A DNA stretch of 64,000 bases from Kriegella sp963975415 (GTDB lineage: Bacteria; Bacteroidota; Bacteroidia; Flavobacteriales; Flavobacteriaceae): assembly GCF_963975415.1 (NCBI RefSeq), contig NZ_CAXBGN010000003.1, positions 124,001-188,000 of the forward strand, in the 5' to 3' direction. The notes under the pieces were generated by a model. The model was given only the letters and a program-made list of their open reading frames with translations. It was not told the DNA's origin and searched no databases. Positions within the stretch are counted from its first letter, which is position 1; every line of letters starts with the position of its first letter. Both the position numbers and the translations under genes were made by a program. Below are positions 18,195 to 28,042 of this stretch, piece after piece.

Positions 18195-18246
18195 GGTTTG
18201 AATTCCCTAGATAAGAAAGTTAATAATATTGACCATAATAATTAAA

Positions 18247-19644
18247 ATGATAAGAATAGCGGATATTGATTTAAATGATTGGAAAAAGTTGGCAAATAGC
18301 GGTACATCGGGCACGTTGGGAGGTAGGAATGTATTTACCATTATTCTTTTGTTGTTGCTTGCCTCATGTCAGACCATCTCTAGAAAAACGGTTGCTGAAG
18401 ATGGGAACCAGAAGAAATTGAATTTTACCGAAGCGATAACAACTCGTGGCAATAGTTGGGTTGTTGATAAGGTAGAAGACAACCAAGAGCTCATTTCCGA
18501 GTCGGGTATAAGCAAATGGGAAGATTCGAATACTGTGATTCGAACCTATTTTAAAGTTGGGCGAACAGGCTCATTGAATGTCGGGTTAAACCTTAAAGTA
18601 ACTTCCGGAACCACTAAACTTAAGGTTACTTTGAACGGAGAAAGCAAAGTAGTCGAGGTGTCCAATGTCGATTATGAACCGGTAGAGGTCGGTGTCTTTG
18701 ATATTACCGATACGGGATATCATTTTCTTGAACTACAAGGTTTAGAAAAGACGGGGAGTAGTTTTGCGGAAGTCAATGAAGTCTTGATTGGCGGCCCGGC
18801 GGCAAGTGGGGAACTTACCTATGTAAAGGAAGATTTTTATTGGGGCAGAAGGGGGCCATCGGTCCATTTGACCTATACTGCTCCAGAGCATACCGATATA
18901 GTGTGGTTTTATAATGAAATCACCGTACCCGAGAACGAAGATGTTGTAGGTTCTTATTATATGGCCAATGGTTTTGGGGAAGGTTATTTCGGTATGCAAG
19001 TTAATTCTGAGACGGAACGAAGAGTGCTCTTTTCGGTATGGAGCCCGTATGAGACCCAAGACCCTAAAAGTATTCCCGAGGAGTACAGGATAATTTTATT
19101 AGGCAAAGGGGAAGGGGTAACTACAGGGGAGTTTGGTAATGAAGGTTCCGGAGGGCAGAGCTATAAAGTGTTTAATTGGAAAGCTGGAAATACCTATAAG
19201 TTTTTATTGAAAGGAGCACCATCTGTGAATAACTCAACGGATTATACCGCATATTTTTTTGACCCAGATACCGAAAAATGGAATTTAATCGCCAGTTTCC
19301 GAAGACCGCATACAAAAACATATTTGGTTAGGCCGCATTCTTTTTTAGAGAATTTTAGAACCGAGATGGGCCATCTATCAAGAATGGGCGAGTATACCAA
19401 TCAATGGATTTATGATACCAAGGGTCAATGGCATGAGCTTACCAAGGCGAAGTTTACGGCAGATGCCACTGCTAGAAAAGGGTCAAGGGAAGATTATGCG
19501 GGAGGTGCTGTCGACAATAAATTTTTTATGAAAAACTGTGGTTTTTTTGATGAAAAAACCACAATGGATACCTTTCATGAGAGAACCGCCAATGGAATTG
19601 CTCCGGAAATCGATTTTTCCGACTTGGAGAAACCGCGTTTGTAA
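18247..19644 (+). CDS. DUF3472 lipoprotein with N-terminal DUF5077-like domain
   Basis: From ATG 18247 the protein is 465 residues. A TTG at 18229 is an alternative start. A hydrophobic stretch ends in the lipobox LLLASC (Cys41), preceded by an unusually long 30-residue N-region. Residues ~55-180 look like DUF5077, a jelly-roll-like domain. Residues ~185-375 look like DUF3472, with HTDIVWFYNEITVPE and SYYMANGFGEGYFGMQVNS. These pairs are common in carbohydrate loci of Bacteroidetes but lack a proven activity. It follows the HTCS by 50 bp in the same direction. I infer a surface role in polysaccharide handling. Confidence 0.75.
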   Translation: MIRIADIDLNDWKKLANSGTSGTLGGRNVFTIILLLLLASCQTISRKTVAEDGNQKKLNFTEAITTRGNSWVVDKVEDNQELISESGISKWEDSNTVIRTYFKVGRTGSLNVGLNLKVTSGTTKLKVTLNGESKVVEVSNVDYEPVEVGVFDITDTGYHFLELQGLEKTGSSFAEVNEVLIGGPAASGELTYVKEDFYWGRRGPSVHLTYTAPEHTDIVWFYNEITVPENEDVVGSYYMANGFGEGYFGMQVNSETERRVLFSVWSPYETQDPKSIPEEYRIILLGKGEGVTTGEFGNEGSGGQSYKVFNWKAGNTYKFLLKGAPSVNNSTDYTAYFFDPDTEKWNLIASFRRPHTKTYLVRPHSFLENFRTEMGHLSRMGEYTNQWIYDTKGQWHELTKAKFTADATARKGSREDYAGGAVDNKFFMKNCGFFDEKTTMDTFHERTANGIAPEIDFSDLEKPRL

Positions 19645-19683
19645 CCAGAAGGCCTTGATGAAATTACAAAAGCATTACAAGCC

Positions 19684-22600
19684 TCATTTATCAGTGAGAA
19701 CGATCTTTTCCGTTTCCATAGCATCGGAAACATCGACTTGTTTTACCGTTTCTCCCTTTGTAGCCAGAAGCCTCATATCTTCCAAAACTAGATAAAGACA
19801 GGGTACGATGACCAGTATGATCGCCGTAGCGAATACTATTCCGAACCCTAATGAAATCGCCATGGGGATTAAATAGAACGCTTGGCTCGATGTTTCCAAT
19901 ATGATTGGGGCTAGACCACCGAACGTAGTCATGGTAGTCAACATTATCGGGCGGAATCTTCGCAGTCCTGCTTCGTGAATCGATTTGTAAATGGGTTCGC
20001 CTTCCCTTCTGCGTTTATTGGCATAGTCTATCATGATCAACGAATCGTTAACGACGACACCTGATAATGCGATTACTCCCATTAAACTAACCAAAGAGAG
20101 GTCGTACCCTAACAGAATATGACCTATTACGGCCCCAACAATTCCGAAAGGTATGGCGGTCATAACAATGAGGGGTTGGGTATAGCTGCTAAAAGCTATG
20201 GCAAGTAAGGTATATATTAAAAGCATGGCTATGGTAAAGCCCGACCTCAGGGTATTCGTACTTTCGCGCATATCGGCTTGACTGCCCTCAAAAGTCCATG
20301 TAATCCCTGGGAAATCTGCCCTTAATTGCGGGAGTACTTCTTCTTGAACTGAAGTTATAACACGATTGACGGTATTGGCGGGTTCTACATCCATACCAAC
20401 ATTGACAACCCGTCGGCCGTCCCTACGGTTGATGCTGCTAAAGGCTTCCCGCTGTTCTACTTCTACGACATCCATTAATGGTACCTCAATGCCACTGGGC
20501 GTGCGTATTAAGAAATTCTCCAGATTGTTGATGTCTTTCCGTTCTTCCATAGGTAATTTAACCCGTACCTCTATTTCATTCATGCCCCTTAATTGCCGCA
20601 TTGCCAAAGCACCAAAAAAACCGTCACGAACCTGCTGGCCTACCTCATTTGAGGTCAATCCTAAATTTCTTCCTTGCGGTAATAATTTAAAATCATACTG
20701 TGCCTTCCCTTTATTGTAGTTATCGGTAACATCACGGGTATTTGAGAAGGCGTTCATTCGTTCCACAAAAGCGGCACTAGCCCTTGCCAATACATCGATA
20801 TCGGAATGGCTAAGATCTATACTGATGTCTTGTCGGGCCCCACCCGGACCCCGTTCGGCTTCGAAGGTAATCTGGTCTACCCCTTCAATATCGCCGATGT
20901 TATCTCTCCATAACGCAATAACTTCGGCGGCGCTAACATCGTGTTGGTCAGGGGGCAACATGACGATTTCTACATCAATAAAATTCTGTCCGCGTACGTT
21001 GGTCTTTATTCCTTCTGCTACTTCATAAAGATTGTGTTCTTCAAACATACGCTGTGTCGAACTAGAAATAGCATGTGCTACTTTGGCCGCTTGGTCAGGG
21101 GTCGTACCCACGGGCAAACGAACCCCTGCCTCAATTTCATCTGCAGCTACTTCGGGCATCATTATCATTCCCATATGGCCGCTAAGACCAAAGCCCCCAA
21201 CAATTAGCAAAAGAGTTATGGCGGCACTGAGGGTTATATATCTGTATTGTAAGCAAAGGTCTAGAAAAGGGCGGTACCTATTGTCAACAAATCGATCGAA
21301 ACTGTTGGCAAAAGAACGTTGCCAGCCCTCTAGTTTAAGTACCCATTTGCTTTTGTTTTTTTCTTTTTTAAGATGACCTAAATGGGAAGGTAGAATGAAT
21401 AGGGCTTCGAGTAGTGAAACTGCCAGAATAACGATTACTACTGCGGGCAATGGTTGCCAGAACTTTCCGGTTTCCCCAGGCATAAAAAGTAACGGAACAA
21501 AGGCGATAATGGTAGTGACAATACTGAAAATAACAGGGAAAGAAACATCCTTTGTACCGGCAATGGCGGCTTCCATAGGGGATAGGCCTTTTTGACGGTA
21601 TTCATATACATTTTCACCGACCACGATGGCGTCATCGACCACAATACCCAGGACCACTAAAAAGCCAAACATGGAAATCATGTTGACGCTAATGCCGATT
21701 AAGGGCAATAAGATTATTCCGCCAATAAATGAAACGGTCATGCCCATCATCACCCAAAAGGCCAAACGATATTCCAAGAAAAGTGTCAAAATGATCAGAA
21801 CGATGACTATGGCGAGTATTCCATTTTCAGTAAGAAGCGAAAGCCGCTCACGATAATCGGCCGCACGATTGCTATCGGTACGATAGTGAACATCAGAAGG
21901 CAGTTGAAAATCTTTCATGATGCTTTCTACGGCATCGGCAATTTCTAAAGGTGACTGATTTCCAATTCGGAAAATACGGAGTTCAACGTAATTTTCTTGG
22001 TTGAACTGTCCGTGAAATCCAATTTCCTCAAAACCATCGGTCACGGTTGCAATATCTTTTAGGGCAACTTTTGCACCCGATTCGGAAGATACAACGGTAA
22101 TATTGCCAAATTCTTCGGCCCATTGTTTTCGCTCTTGCATACGTAGGAGAATTTCACCGCTTTGTGTCTGAACGGCACCCGCAGGCACGTCATTGCTGCT
22201 CTGTTCGATAATATCGGCCACTTCACCCAGGGTCAGATTGTATTTTTGAAGATTTCGCCGCGGAATTTCGATGCGCGTCTCATAATCGGGTACATTGCCC
22301 AATTCTACTTGCGTAATCTTGGGATTGCTAAGCAATATATTTCGAAGGCGTTCGGCAAGCTGGCGGAGGGTCCAAACATCAGCTTTCCCATAGAGGCCTA
22401 TTTGCAAAACGTCTCTTTGTCGTGATTGTAGGCTTACCTCAGGTTGTTCAATGTCATCGGGAAAGGTGCGAATGCGATTGATAGCCTGATCGATATCTTG
22501 AAAGGCTTTCATTCGTTCAGTGCCCGCAACCAGTTCAATGCTTACCTCTGCAGAACCCTCGCTAGCTTCGGAAACTATTTCCTTAATGCCCTGAACGGCT

Positions 22601-22851
22601 CGAACGGCCTCTTCAACTGGCTGTAGAATACCTTGCTCTACTTCGGCCGGGGAGGCCCCGGGGTAGGCCACTGAAACTTCCACAAAATCGAGCTGAAATT
22701 CTGGAAATACTTCTTTCTGAATCTTGAACATGGTAAAGATACCCCCTCCGAGCAAAACCAACATGAGCAAATTGGTAGCAATGGAGTTTCGCGCCATGTA
22801 GCCTATGGCACCCTCTTTTCTGGGATTTCCTTTTTCTTCTATTTCGCTCAT
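19684..22851 (-). CDS. RND efflux transporter, inner-membrane permease
   Basis: 1,055 residues of the AcrB/HAE family. Motifs include YPGASPAEVEQGILQPVEEAV in the first porter domain, GIVVDDAIVVGENVYE in TM4 with the paired Asp of the proton relay, and PMAISLGFGIVFATAIILVIVPCLYLVLED in the last helices. It works by proton exchange and exports drugs, lipids or metabolites. The substrate cannot be read from sequence. It is the third gene of an outer-membrane-factor, fusion-protein, permease operon, 7 bp after the fusion protein. Confidence 0.95.
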   Translation of the reverse strand: MSEIEEKGNPRKEGAIGYMARNSIATNLLMLVLLGGGIFTMFKIQKEVFPEFQLDFVEVSVAYPGASPAEVEQGILQPVEEAVRAVQGIKEIVSEASEGSAEVSIELVAGTERMKAFQDIDQAINRIRTFPDDIEQPEVSLQSRQRDVLQIGLYGKADVWTLRQLAERLRNILLSNPKITQVELGNVPDYETRIEIPRRNLQKYNLTLGEVADIIEQSSNDVPAGAVQTQSGEILLRMQERKQWAEEFGNITVVSSESGAKVALKDIATVTDGFEEIGFHGQFNQENYVELRIFRIGNQSPLEIADAVESIMKDFQLPSDVHYRTDSNRAADYRERLSLLTENGILAIVIVLIILTLFLEYRLAFWVMMGMTVSFIGGIILLPLIGISVNMISMFGFLVVLGIVVDDAIVVGENVYEYRQKGLSPMEAAIAGTKDVSFPVIFSIVTTIIAFVPLLFMPGETGKFWQPLPAVVIVILAVSLLEALFILPSHLGHLKKEKNKSKWVLKLEGWQRSFANSFDRFVDNRYRPFLDLCLQYRYITLSAAITLLLIVGGFGLSGHMGMIMMPEVAADEIEAGVRLPVGTTPDQAAKVAHAISSSTQRMFEEHNLYEVAEGIKTNVRGQNFIDVEIVMLPPDQHDVSAAEVIALWRDNIGDIEGVDQITFEAERGPGGARQDISIDLSHSDIDVLARASAAFVERMNAFSNTRDVTDNYNKGKAQYDFKLLPQGRNLGLTSNEVGQQVRDGFFGALAMRQLRGMNEIEVRVKLPMEERKDINNLENFLIRTPSGIEVPLMDVVEVEQREAFSSINRRDGRRVVNVGMDVEPANTVNRVITSVQEEVLPQLRADFPGITWTFEGSQADMRESTNTLRSGFTIAMLLIYTLLAIAFSSYTQPLIVMTAIPFGIVGAVIGHILLGYDLSLVSLMGVIALSGVVVNDSLIMIDYANKRRREGEPIYKSIHEAGLRRFRPIMLTTMTTFGGLAPIILETSSQAFYLIPMAISLGFGIVFATAIILVIVPCLYLVLEDMRLLATKGETVKQVDVSDAMETEKIVLTDK

Positions 22852-22858
22852 GCTCTTC

Positions 22859-24067
22859 CTATTGCTTCATTTCATTTTTTGGCGTAGTTGATTCGGTTCG
22901 TAGCCCAATACCATTACTTACGGTGCTTAAATCGGTAATGACTACTTTTTCACCATCAACCAATCCCTTACGTATATAGGCGTACACATCATCGTTCAAT
23001 ACGATATCGACTTTCCGGATTTCCAATTTACCATCTTTCATTACCCAAACGGTTTCATTACTTCGAATGTAGTCTCTACTAAGGCGCACGACGTCGGCTA
23101 CGGGATTGGCTTGTATATTCACCTCTACAAAGGTGCCTATCATTAGGGAAGGCATTTTTTCATGACTTGTTTTATTGGCCAGTGGGTCGGCAACCTTTAC
23201 CAACACCCGAGCCAAACGGGTCTGATTATCAAGCGCACCGATTTGCTTGTCTAAATACCCTTCTCTATAGGCATCGGTAGACCACGCCGTGGAATTCGTT
23301 ATACGCACAGGAGATCCCTTTTCAGAATCACTTTTCGGGAAACTTAACCACTGCAATTTTGATACGGGCACGGTTGCCATTACCCAATAATAATCGGTGC
23401 CCACAATACGCCCCAAATTATCACCTTGGGAGACCTGAGAACCTTTCGTTACATTTTGGCTTAAAATATGGGCGTCAAAAGGAGCGCGTATGGTCGTGCG
23501 CGATAGGTTAAGTTTGGCCTGGTCTACTGAGGCCTTGGCACCACCAATGGTTGCTTTGACCGCATTGAGCTGCGGTTTTCTTAAAACAAGTTGGCGCTCT
23601 TCTTCGGAAAGTGGATTCGTACCAAAAAGGGAATCATCGGCAATCAGGTTTAAGTCTTGTTCTGCTATTTTTTGCCTTCCCATTTCAGTATCCAATGTGC
23701 TCTGCGATTGCAGTAATTCACTTTTTCTAAGTTCTAAGGTATTTCGATAGTCCGAGGGGTCTATTTGCAAGAGCACTTGGTTTTTTTTGACAAAACCACC
23801 AGGGGTAAAGGCCGCATCCCTTCGGATAACCTGCCCGGAAACTAGAGGGCTTAAAGTAACGTCTTCAACGGGTTGTACCGTGCCCGTTGCCACAATAATA
23901 GGCTCGTAAGTACCTTGCTGTGCGGAAATCACATCTACCAACATGGCTGTTTCAATGCTGGCACCTTCCGTTTTTGCTTCCGGTTCGGTTGAAAAAATGA
24001 GTATGGTAATGGCTAATCCGGCTATAAGAATGGCCAAACAGATTCCTACTATTTTTTTATTGCTCAT
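22859..24067 (-). CDS. RND efflux periplasmic adaptor (membrane fusion protein)
   Basis: 402 residues with one N-terminal membrane anchor. The lipoyl-like half-motifs (VTLSPLVSGQVIRRDAAF and TTIRAPFDAHILSQNVTKG) flank a helical hairpin rich in Gln, Glu and Lys at ~100-190. The beta-barrel and membrane-proximal domains follow, with ...EKVVITDL near the end. It bridges the permease downstream and the outer-membrane channel upstream. It follows that channel gene by 43 bp. Confidence 0.94.
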   Translation of the reverse strand: MSNKKIVGICLAILIAGLAITILIFSTEPEAKTEGASIETAMLVDVISAQQGTYEPIIVATGTVQPVEDVTLSPLVSGQVIRRDAAFTPGGFVKKNQVLLQIDPSDYRNTLELRKSELLQSQSTLDTEMGRQKIAEQDLNLIADDSLFGTNPLSEEERQLVLRKPQLNAVKATIGGAKASVDQAKLNLSRTTIRAPFDAHILSQNVTKGSQVSQGDNLGRIVGTDYYWVMATVPVSKLQWLSFPKSDSEKGSPVRITNSTAWSTDAYREGYLDKQIGALDNQTRLARVLVKVADPLANKTSHEKMPSLMIGTFVEVNIQANPVADVVRLSRDYIRSNETVWVMKDGKLEIRKVDIVLNDDVYAYIRKGLVDGEKVVITDLSTVSNGIGLRTESTTPKNEMKQ

Positions 24068-24110
24068 AGTGCTATTTTACTTTTTGTATCCAGAAACACA
24101 TTTTTAAATC

Positions 24111-25505
24111 TTAATAATCAATATTTCTGCCTGTATCGAATCCTCCTGCCAAAGCCCGGTACAGCCCAATGCGTATTTGAATTTGCTGTGATTGTGCCGC
24201 CACATAATCACGTCGTAACTGTTGTTCTTGGTCTAGGCCAAGGAGTACATCTAAATAGGGGCTGAAACCGTTCAAGAATTCTACCCGCAATTGCTTGTTA
24301 CTTTTTTCCGAGAGTTCTAATTGGCGCGCAATATTTTCCAATCGTTCTTTTTGCATCATGTCACGTACAAGTCCGTTTTCGACATCTTGAAAGGCTTCCA
24401 GTGTGGCTTGTCCGTACTCGTATAATCTTTGTTGTTTTACGGCTTCGGATCTGTCAACCTCTGCACTCAACTGTTTGCCATAAAATAAGGGGGCAAGAAT
24501 ATTACCGGCTATGGAATAGGCCCAGTTTTCAAAAAGGTTGGCAAAGTTATTGGCCCGCAGTTGACCCCTACCTGACACTGAAATTCGAGGGTATTTGCTT
24601 CGTACAGCTGCCGCCATATCACGGTCGGCTGCAAGTAAAAGTGCATACGACTGTTGCACGTCAGGTCTACGCCGCACCAATTCCAATGGGAGTCCGGTTT
24701 CAGGAAGCGACTGTAATTGGGGTAAATCGACAGCCGTGAACTCCATATCTGTTTGTGGCTGATTTCCTAGAAGCACAGCCAACTGATTTTCTAATAGACG
24801 TACATTGGTGCTAAAAATAATTTGTTGCTCTTTAGTGCTTTCCAATAGTTGGGCCTGTCGCAGAATATCAACTGCCCTGATTTGGCCCCCGACAAAACGC
24901 GAGCGTATCAGTTTAATAATATCTTCGTTGGTCGTAATTTGAGTTTCTGTAATTTTCAATTGTTTTTTTGCTGCCTGCAGCTGATACCAAGTCGTGGCGA
25001 TTTCTGCTGTCAGTGATATTGCGGCGGTACGATAATCGAACAGACTTGCTTCGGCCCTAAACTTTTCGGCTTGGACCGCCGTTCGTATCCTGCCCCACAA
25101 ATCAAGCTCATAAGTGGCCGATAGGCCCAGTTGCGTATTTTCTCCTCCGGTAAAATCGTTTTCAGGAAAATTTACCGCCGTTTGTGCCGAAGCCTCAATT
25201 TGGGGCCATTTGTTCGAGGCCGCTCTACTAACAATGGCTTTTGCAGCAACAAATTGCTGCCAAGTCGCTGCCAAATCAAAGTTTGATTGCAATGCGCTGT
25301 CGATCAATTGATTGAGGTCTTCATCTTCAAAGGATGTCCACCACCTATCTTCGAGAGCACTTGCCCCGCTAAACGAGAATTCTTGTACCTCTTTTATAGG
25401 TAATGCTATATTTGAAAAACGGGGTGAACAACTATAAAAAAGCAAGACCATGCCGGAACCAATTAATAGAAGTGCCCTTTTTGTTCCCTTTGGTTCGATT
25501 TTCAT
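24111..25505 (-). CDS. RND efflux outer-membrane channel (TolC/NodT family lipoprotein)
   Basis: The ATG at 25505 gives 464 residues. The frame extends to a TTG at 25517 with no benefit. A lipobox (LLFYSC) precedes two repeats of the outer-membrane efflux protein fold. Typical motifs are DRWWTSFEDEDLNQLIDSALQSNFDL, LGLSATYELDLWGRIR and RRPDVQQSYALLLAADRDMAAA. It is the first gene of the operon. No local repressor gene lies in the 266-bp upstream gap, which shows nothing else recognisable. Confidence 0.94.
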   Translation of the reverse strand: MKIEPKGTKRALLLIGSGMVLLFYSCSPRFSNIALPIKEVQEFSFSGASALEDRWWTSFEDEDLNQLIDSALQSNFDLAATWQQFVAAKAIVSRAASNKWPQIEASAQTAVNFPENDFTGGENTQLGLSATYELDLWGRIRTAVQAEKFRAEASLFDYRTAAISLTAEIATTWYQLQAAKKQLKITETQITTNEDIIKLIRSRFVGGQIRAVDILRQAQLLESTKEQQIIFSTNVRLLENQLAVLLGNQPQTDMEFTAVDLPQLQSLPETGLPLELVRRRPDVQQSYALLLAADRDMAAAVRSKYPRISVSGRGQLRANNFANLFENWAYSIAGNILAPLFYGKQLSAEVDRSEAVKQQRLYEYGQATLEAFQDVENGLVRDMMQKERLENIARQLELSEKSNKQLRVEFLNGFSPYLDVLLGLDQEQQLRRDYVAAQSQQIQIRIGLYRALAGGFDTGRNIDY

Positions 25506-25782
25506 TTTGGTACTCAAGTGGAGTTTGTTGGTTTAATAGGTAGATCGAATATCGATACCCTCCTAAAATAAATCTTTTTATGGAACTTTTGTATTAACAA
25601 AAACATAATTATCAAAACCAAGAGTGCAGGATTCGATGCACTGCCGTTGTAGTAAGGGCTTAAACCGATTGTTTAATACATAGTGCGGGTACTCTTTGGT
25701 CTCTTCCTTATTTTAAGGATGCTCAGTAGTACCACATCCATAACTTTGCATCGTCATGAATTCAGTCTATTGCAGAATTTGC

Positions 25783-27918
25783 TTATAGGCCAAAAGCTAA
25801 ATAGCGGTCGCCGGACTTTGTACCTGCTTTGCCGCCGCCGCAAGCAATGACCACATACTGCTTTCCCTTGATTTCATAAATACTGGGTGTAGCATAACCT
25901 GCGGCCGGCAACTTGTACTTCCATAATTCTTCTCCCGTATCTTTATCGAATGCCCTGAAATACTCATCGACTGTCGATGCGATAAAAATGAGTCCGCCTG
26001 CAGTAACTACGGGCCCTCCGTAATTTGCTAGTCCTGTTTTGGGAATGCCTCTTTTAGTCAATTCTTCATATTCCCCAAGAGGTACCTGCCAAGCTAAAGT
26101 ACCCTTGTTCAGGTCTATCGCAGAAAGTGTGCCCCAAGGCGGTTTTATGGCGGGGTAACCTTCAGGGTCATAAAAGCGATTATAGCCGGTATGCCTGTAT
26201 TTCGAGAGTCTTTCATTGGCCTCTTTTCCGAATTCGTGGAGGTTTTCGACCGAGTTTTCAAGTCCGAAAATGTAATTGACGACTGCTGTTTTTTCCTTTT
26301 CGGAAATGTGTTTGAACCCGGGCATAAATCCGCGCCCATTATCGATAATTTCATTAGCTTCCTCCATAGAAAGTCTTTCGGAACTATTTTTTAAGGGGGG
26401 ATAGGCACCTGATGCGTCCCCTTGCATTTGCTTGCCGTGGCACATCACACAACGAGATTGGTATACATACGCCCCTAGGTTCTTAATCTCCTTTTCTTCG
26501 GAAGCCCCTGTTTCTTCCATGGTAATGATACACGGAATTTCTTTGGCATTGACATACAAAAGCCCGGTCGAAGGGTCAAAAGCCGCACCGCCCCATCCGC
26601 CGCCGCCATCAAAACCGGGAAAAACAATTGTACCTTGTTCGCTAGGGGGAATAAATGGTTCACCGGTACGTAGCTGTGCCAACCTTTTGGCAACACTATC
26701 ATAGGACGTAGGCGATAGATTGGTAATCTCTTCTTTAGTGAATTTCTGTCGTGTGAAAGGAGGCGGTTTTATAGGAAAGGGTTGGGTCGGTGAAGCCATC
26801 TCTCCTTTAAGGTCGGAAGGAGCTACCGCTCGCTCCTCAACGGGAAATAAAGGTGTGCCGCTTTCTCGGTCGAGCAGAAATACGAAGCCCGATTTTGTAT
26901 GTTGCGCTACGGCATCTATTCGCTTGGCACCGTGATGAACAGTTACCAAAGCCGGTGGGGCAGGTACATCTCGATCCCACATATCATGGTGTACTGTTTG
27001 AAAATGCCAGATGTGCTCACCAGTATCCGCATTCAGGGCAAGTATACAATTGGCATAAAGATTATCGCCCAGCCTGTTTCCGCCCCAAAAATCGAACGAA
27101 GCAGATCCGGTAGGAACGTAAACTATACCACGTTGTAAATCGAGACTCATACCCGACCAAGCATTTGCCCCGCCTGTGCTCTGATGAGCTTTTGCCGGCC
27201 AAGTATTATAGCCAGTTTCCTCTGGTTTTGGAATCGTGTTGAACGTCCATTCGAGCGCGCCAGTATGCACATTGAACGCCTGTATGGTGCCCGGAGCGGC
27301 ATCGGCATTTTCGGAAACCCGTGAACCATAGATGATTTTGTTTTTGTACAGCACCCCCGGTGTAGTAGCAACTACGTACCTGTCTTTTGTATCTTCCCCA
27401 AGACCTTCTTTTAATGACACTTTACCGTCAATGCCAAAGTCGTTGGCCAGTAGGCCAGTTTTGGCATCCAAGGCGAACAATTCGGGCCCGGCGGTAAAAA
27501 AAATACGCTCTTTGCCCTCTTCCTTAAAATAGGTCACGCCACGGTTGACGTTCATGCCAAAATTGATTTTAGCATTGGGATCGAATATCCATTTTTGTTC
27601 CCCTGTGGTCGCATCGAGGGCAAAAATTTTCAGTTTGGGTGAGCTGCCGTACAGTACGCCGTCGATTATTATGGGGTTGCATTGGATCTGTGTTTTTCCA
27701 TTCGGATCGGCATCGCCGGTGGCGAATTCCCATGCCACTTTGAGTTCAGTGACGTTTTTCTTGGTAATGTGATCTAAAGGAGAATACTGAATACTTTTGT
27801 TTCCGCCTAAATAAACCGGCCAATCCTTGTCTGCTTCCCCTTGCTTTTTATCGTTCTTATCACATCCTATTAAAGTTAAAATTACTGATAAAGCCAAGGC
27901 AACACATTGAATTTTCAT
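25783..27918 (-). CDS. PQQ-dependent dehydrogenase with inserted cytochrome c domain, lipoprotein
   Basis: From ATG 27918 the protein is 711 residues. An upstream GTG at 27942 is less likely. A lipobox (LTLIGC) anchors it to a membrane. The eight-bladed quinoprotein propeller is shown by repeats such as ALDATTGEQKWIFD, ALNADTGEHIWHF and AFDKDTGEELWKYKLPAAGYATPSIYEIKG. A cytochrome c domain sits inside the propeller sequence at ~480-560, with CVMCH binding haem and FMPGF supplying the axial Met. It should oxidise a sugar or alcohol and pass electrons to the respiratory chain. The cell would need PQQ from outside or from genes elsewhere, as none is here. It is monocistronic or precedes nothing on its strand. 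Confidence 0.9.
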   Translation of the reverse strand: MKIQCVALALSVILTLIGCDKNDKKQGEADKDWPVYLGGNKSIQYSPLDHITKKNVTELKVAWEFATGDADPNGKTQIQCNPIIIDGVLYGSSPKLKIFALDATTGEQKWIFDPNAKINFGMNVNRGVTYFKEEGKERIFFTAGPELFALDAKTGLLANDFGIDGKVSLKEGLGEDTKDRYVVATTPGVLYKNKIIYGSRVSENADAAPGTIQAFNVHTGALEWTFNTIPKPEETGYNTWPAKAHQSTGGANAWSGMSLDLQRGIVYVPTGSASFDFWGGNRLGDNLYANCILALNADTGEHIWHFQTVHHDMWDRDVPAPPALVTVHHGAKRIDAVAQHTKSGFVFLLDRESGTPLFPVEERAVAPSDLKGEMASPTQPFPIKPPPFTRQKFTKEEITNLSPTSYDSVAKRLAQLRTGEPFIPPSEQGTIVFPGFDGGGGWGGAAFDPSTGLLYVNAKEIPCIITMEETGASEEKEIKNLGAYVYQSRCVMCHGKQMQGDASGAYPPLKNSSERLSMEEANEIIDNGRGFMPGFKHISEKEKTAVVNYIFGLENSVENLHEFGKEANERLSKYRHTGYNRFYDPEGYPAIKPPWGTLSAIDLNKGTLAWQVPLGEYEELTKRGIPKTGLANYGGPVVTAGGLIFIASTVDEYFRAFDKDTGEELWKYKLPAAGYATPSIYEIKGKQYVVIACGGGKAGTKSGDRYLAFGL

Positions 27919-28042
27919 ATCAGATTTTTGTCTAGAACTCACTGGTTAGAAAGTTGTATGGCGCTATTTATGTTGCGCTACACAAATAATCACTACTCTT
28001 TATATGGATTAAAAAAGAAATCATTATCTCAAATTATGCAAA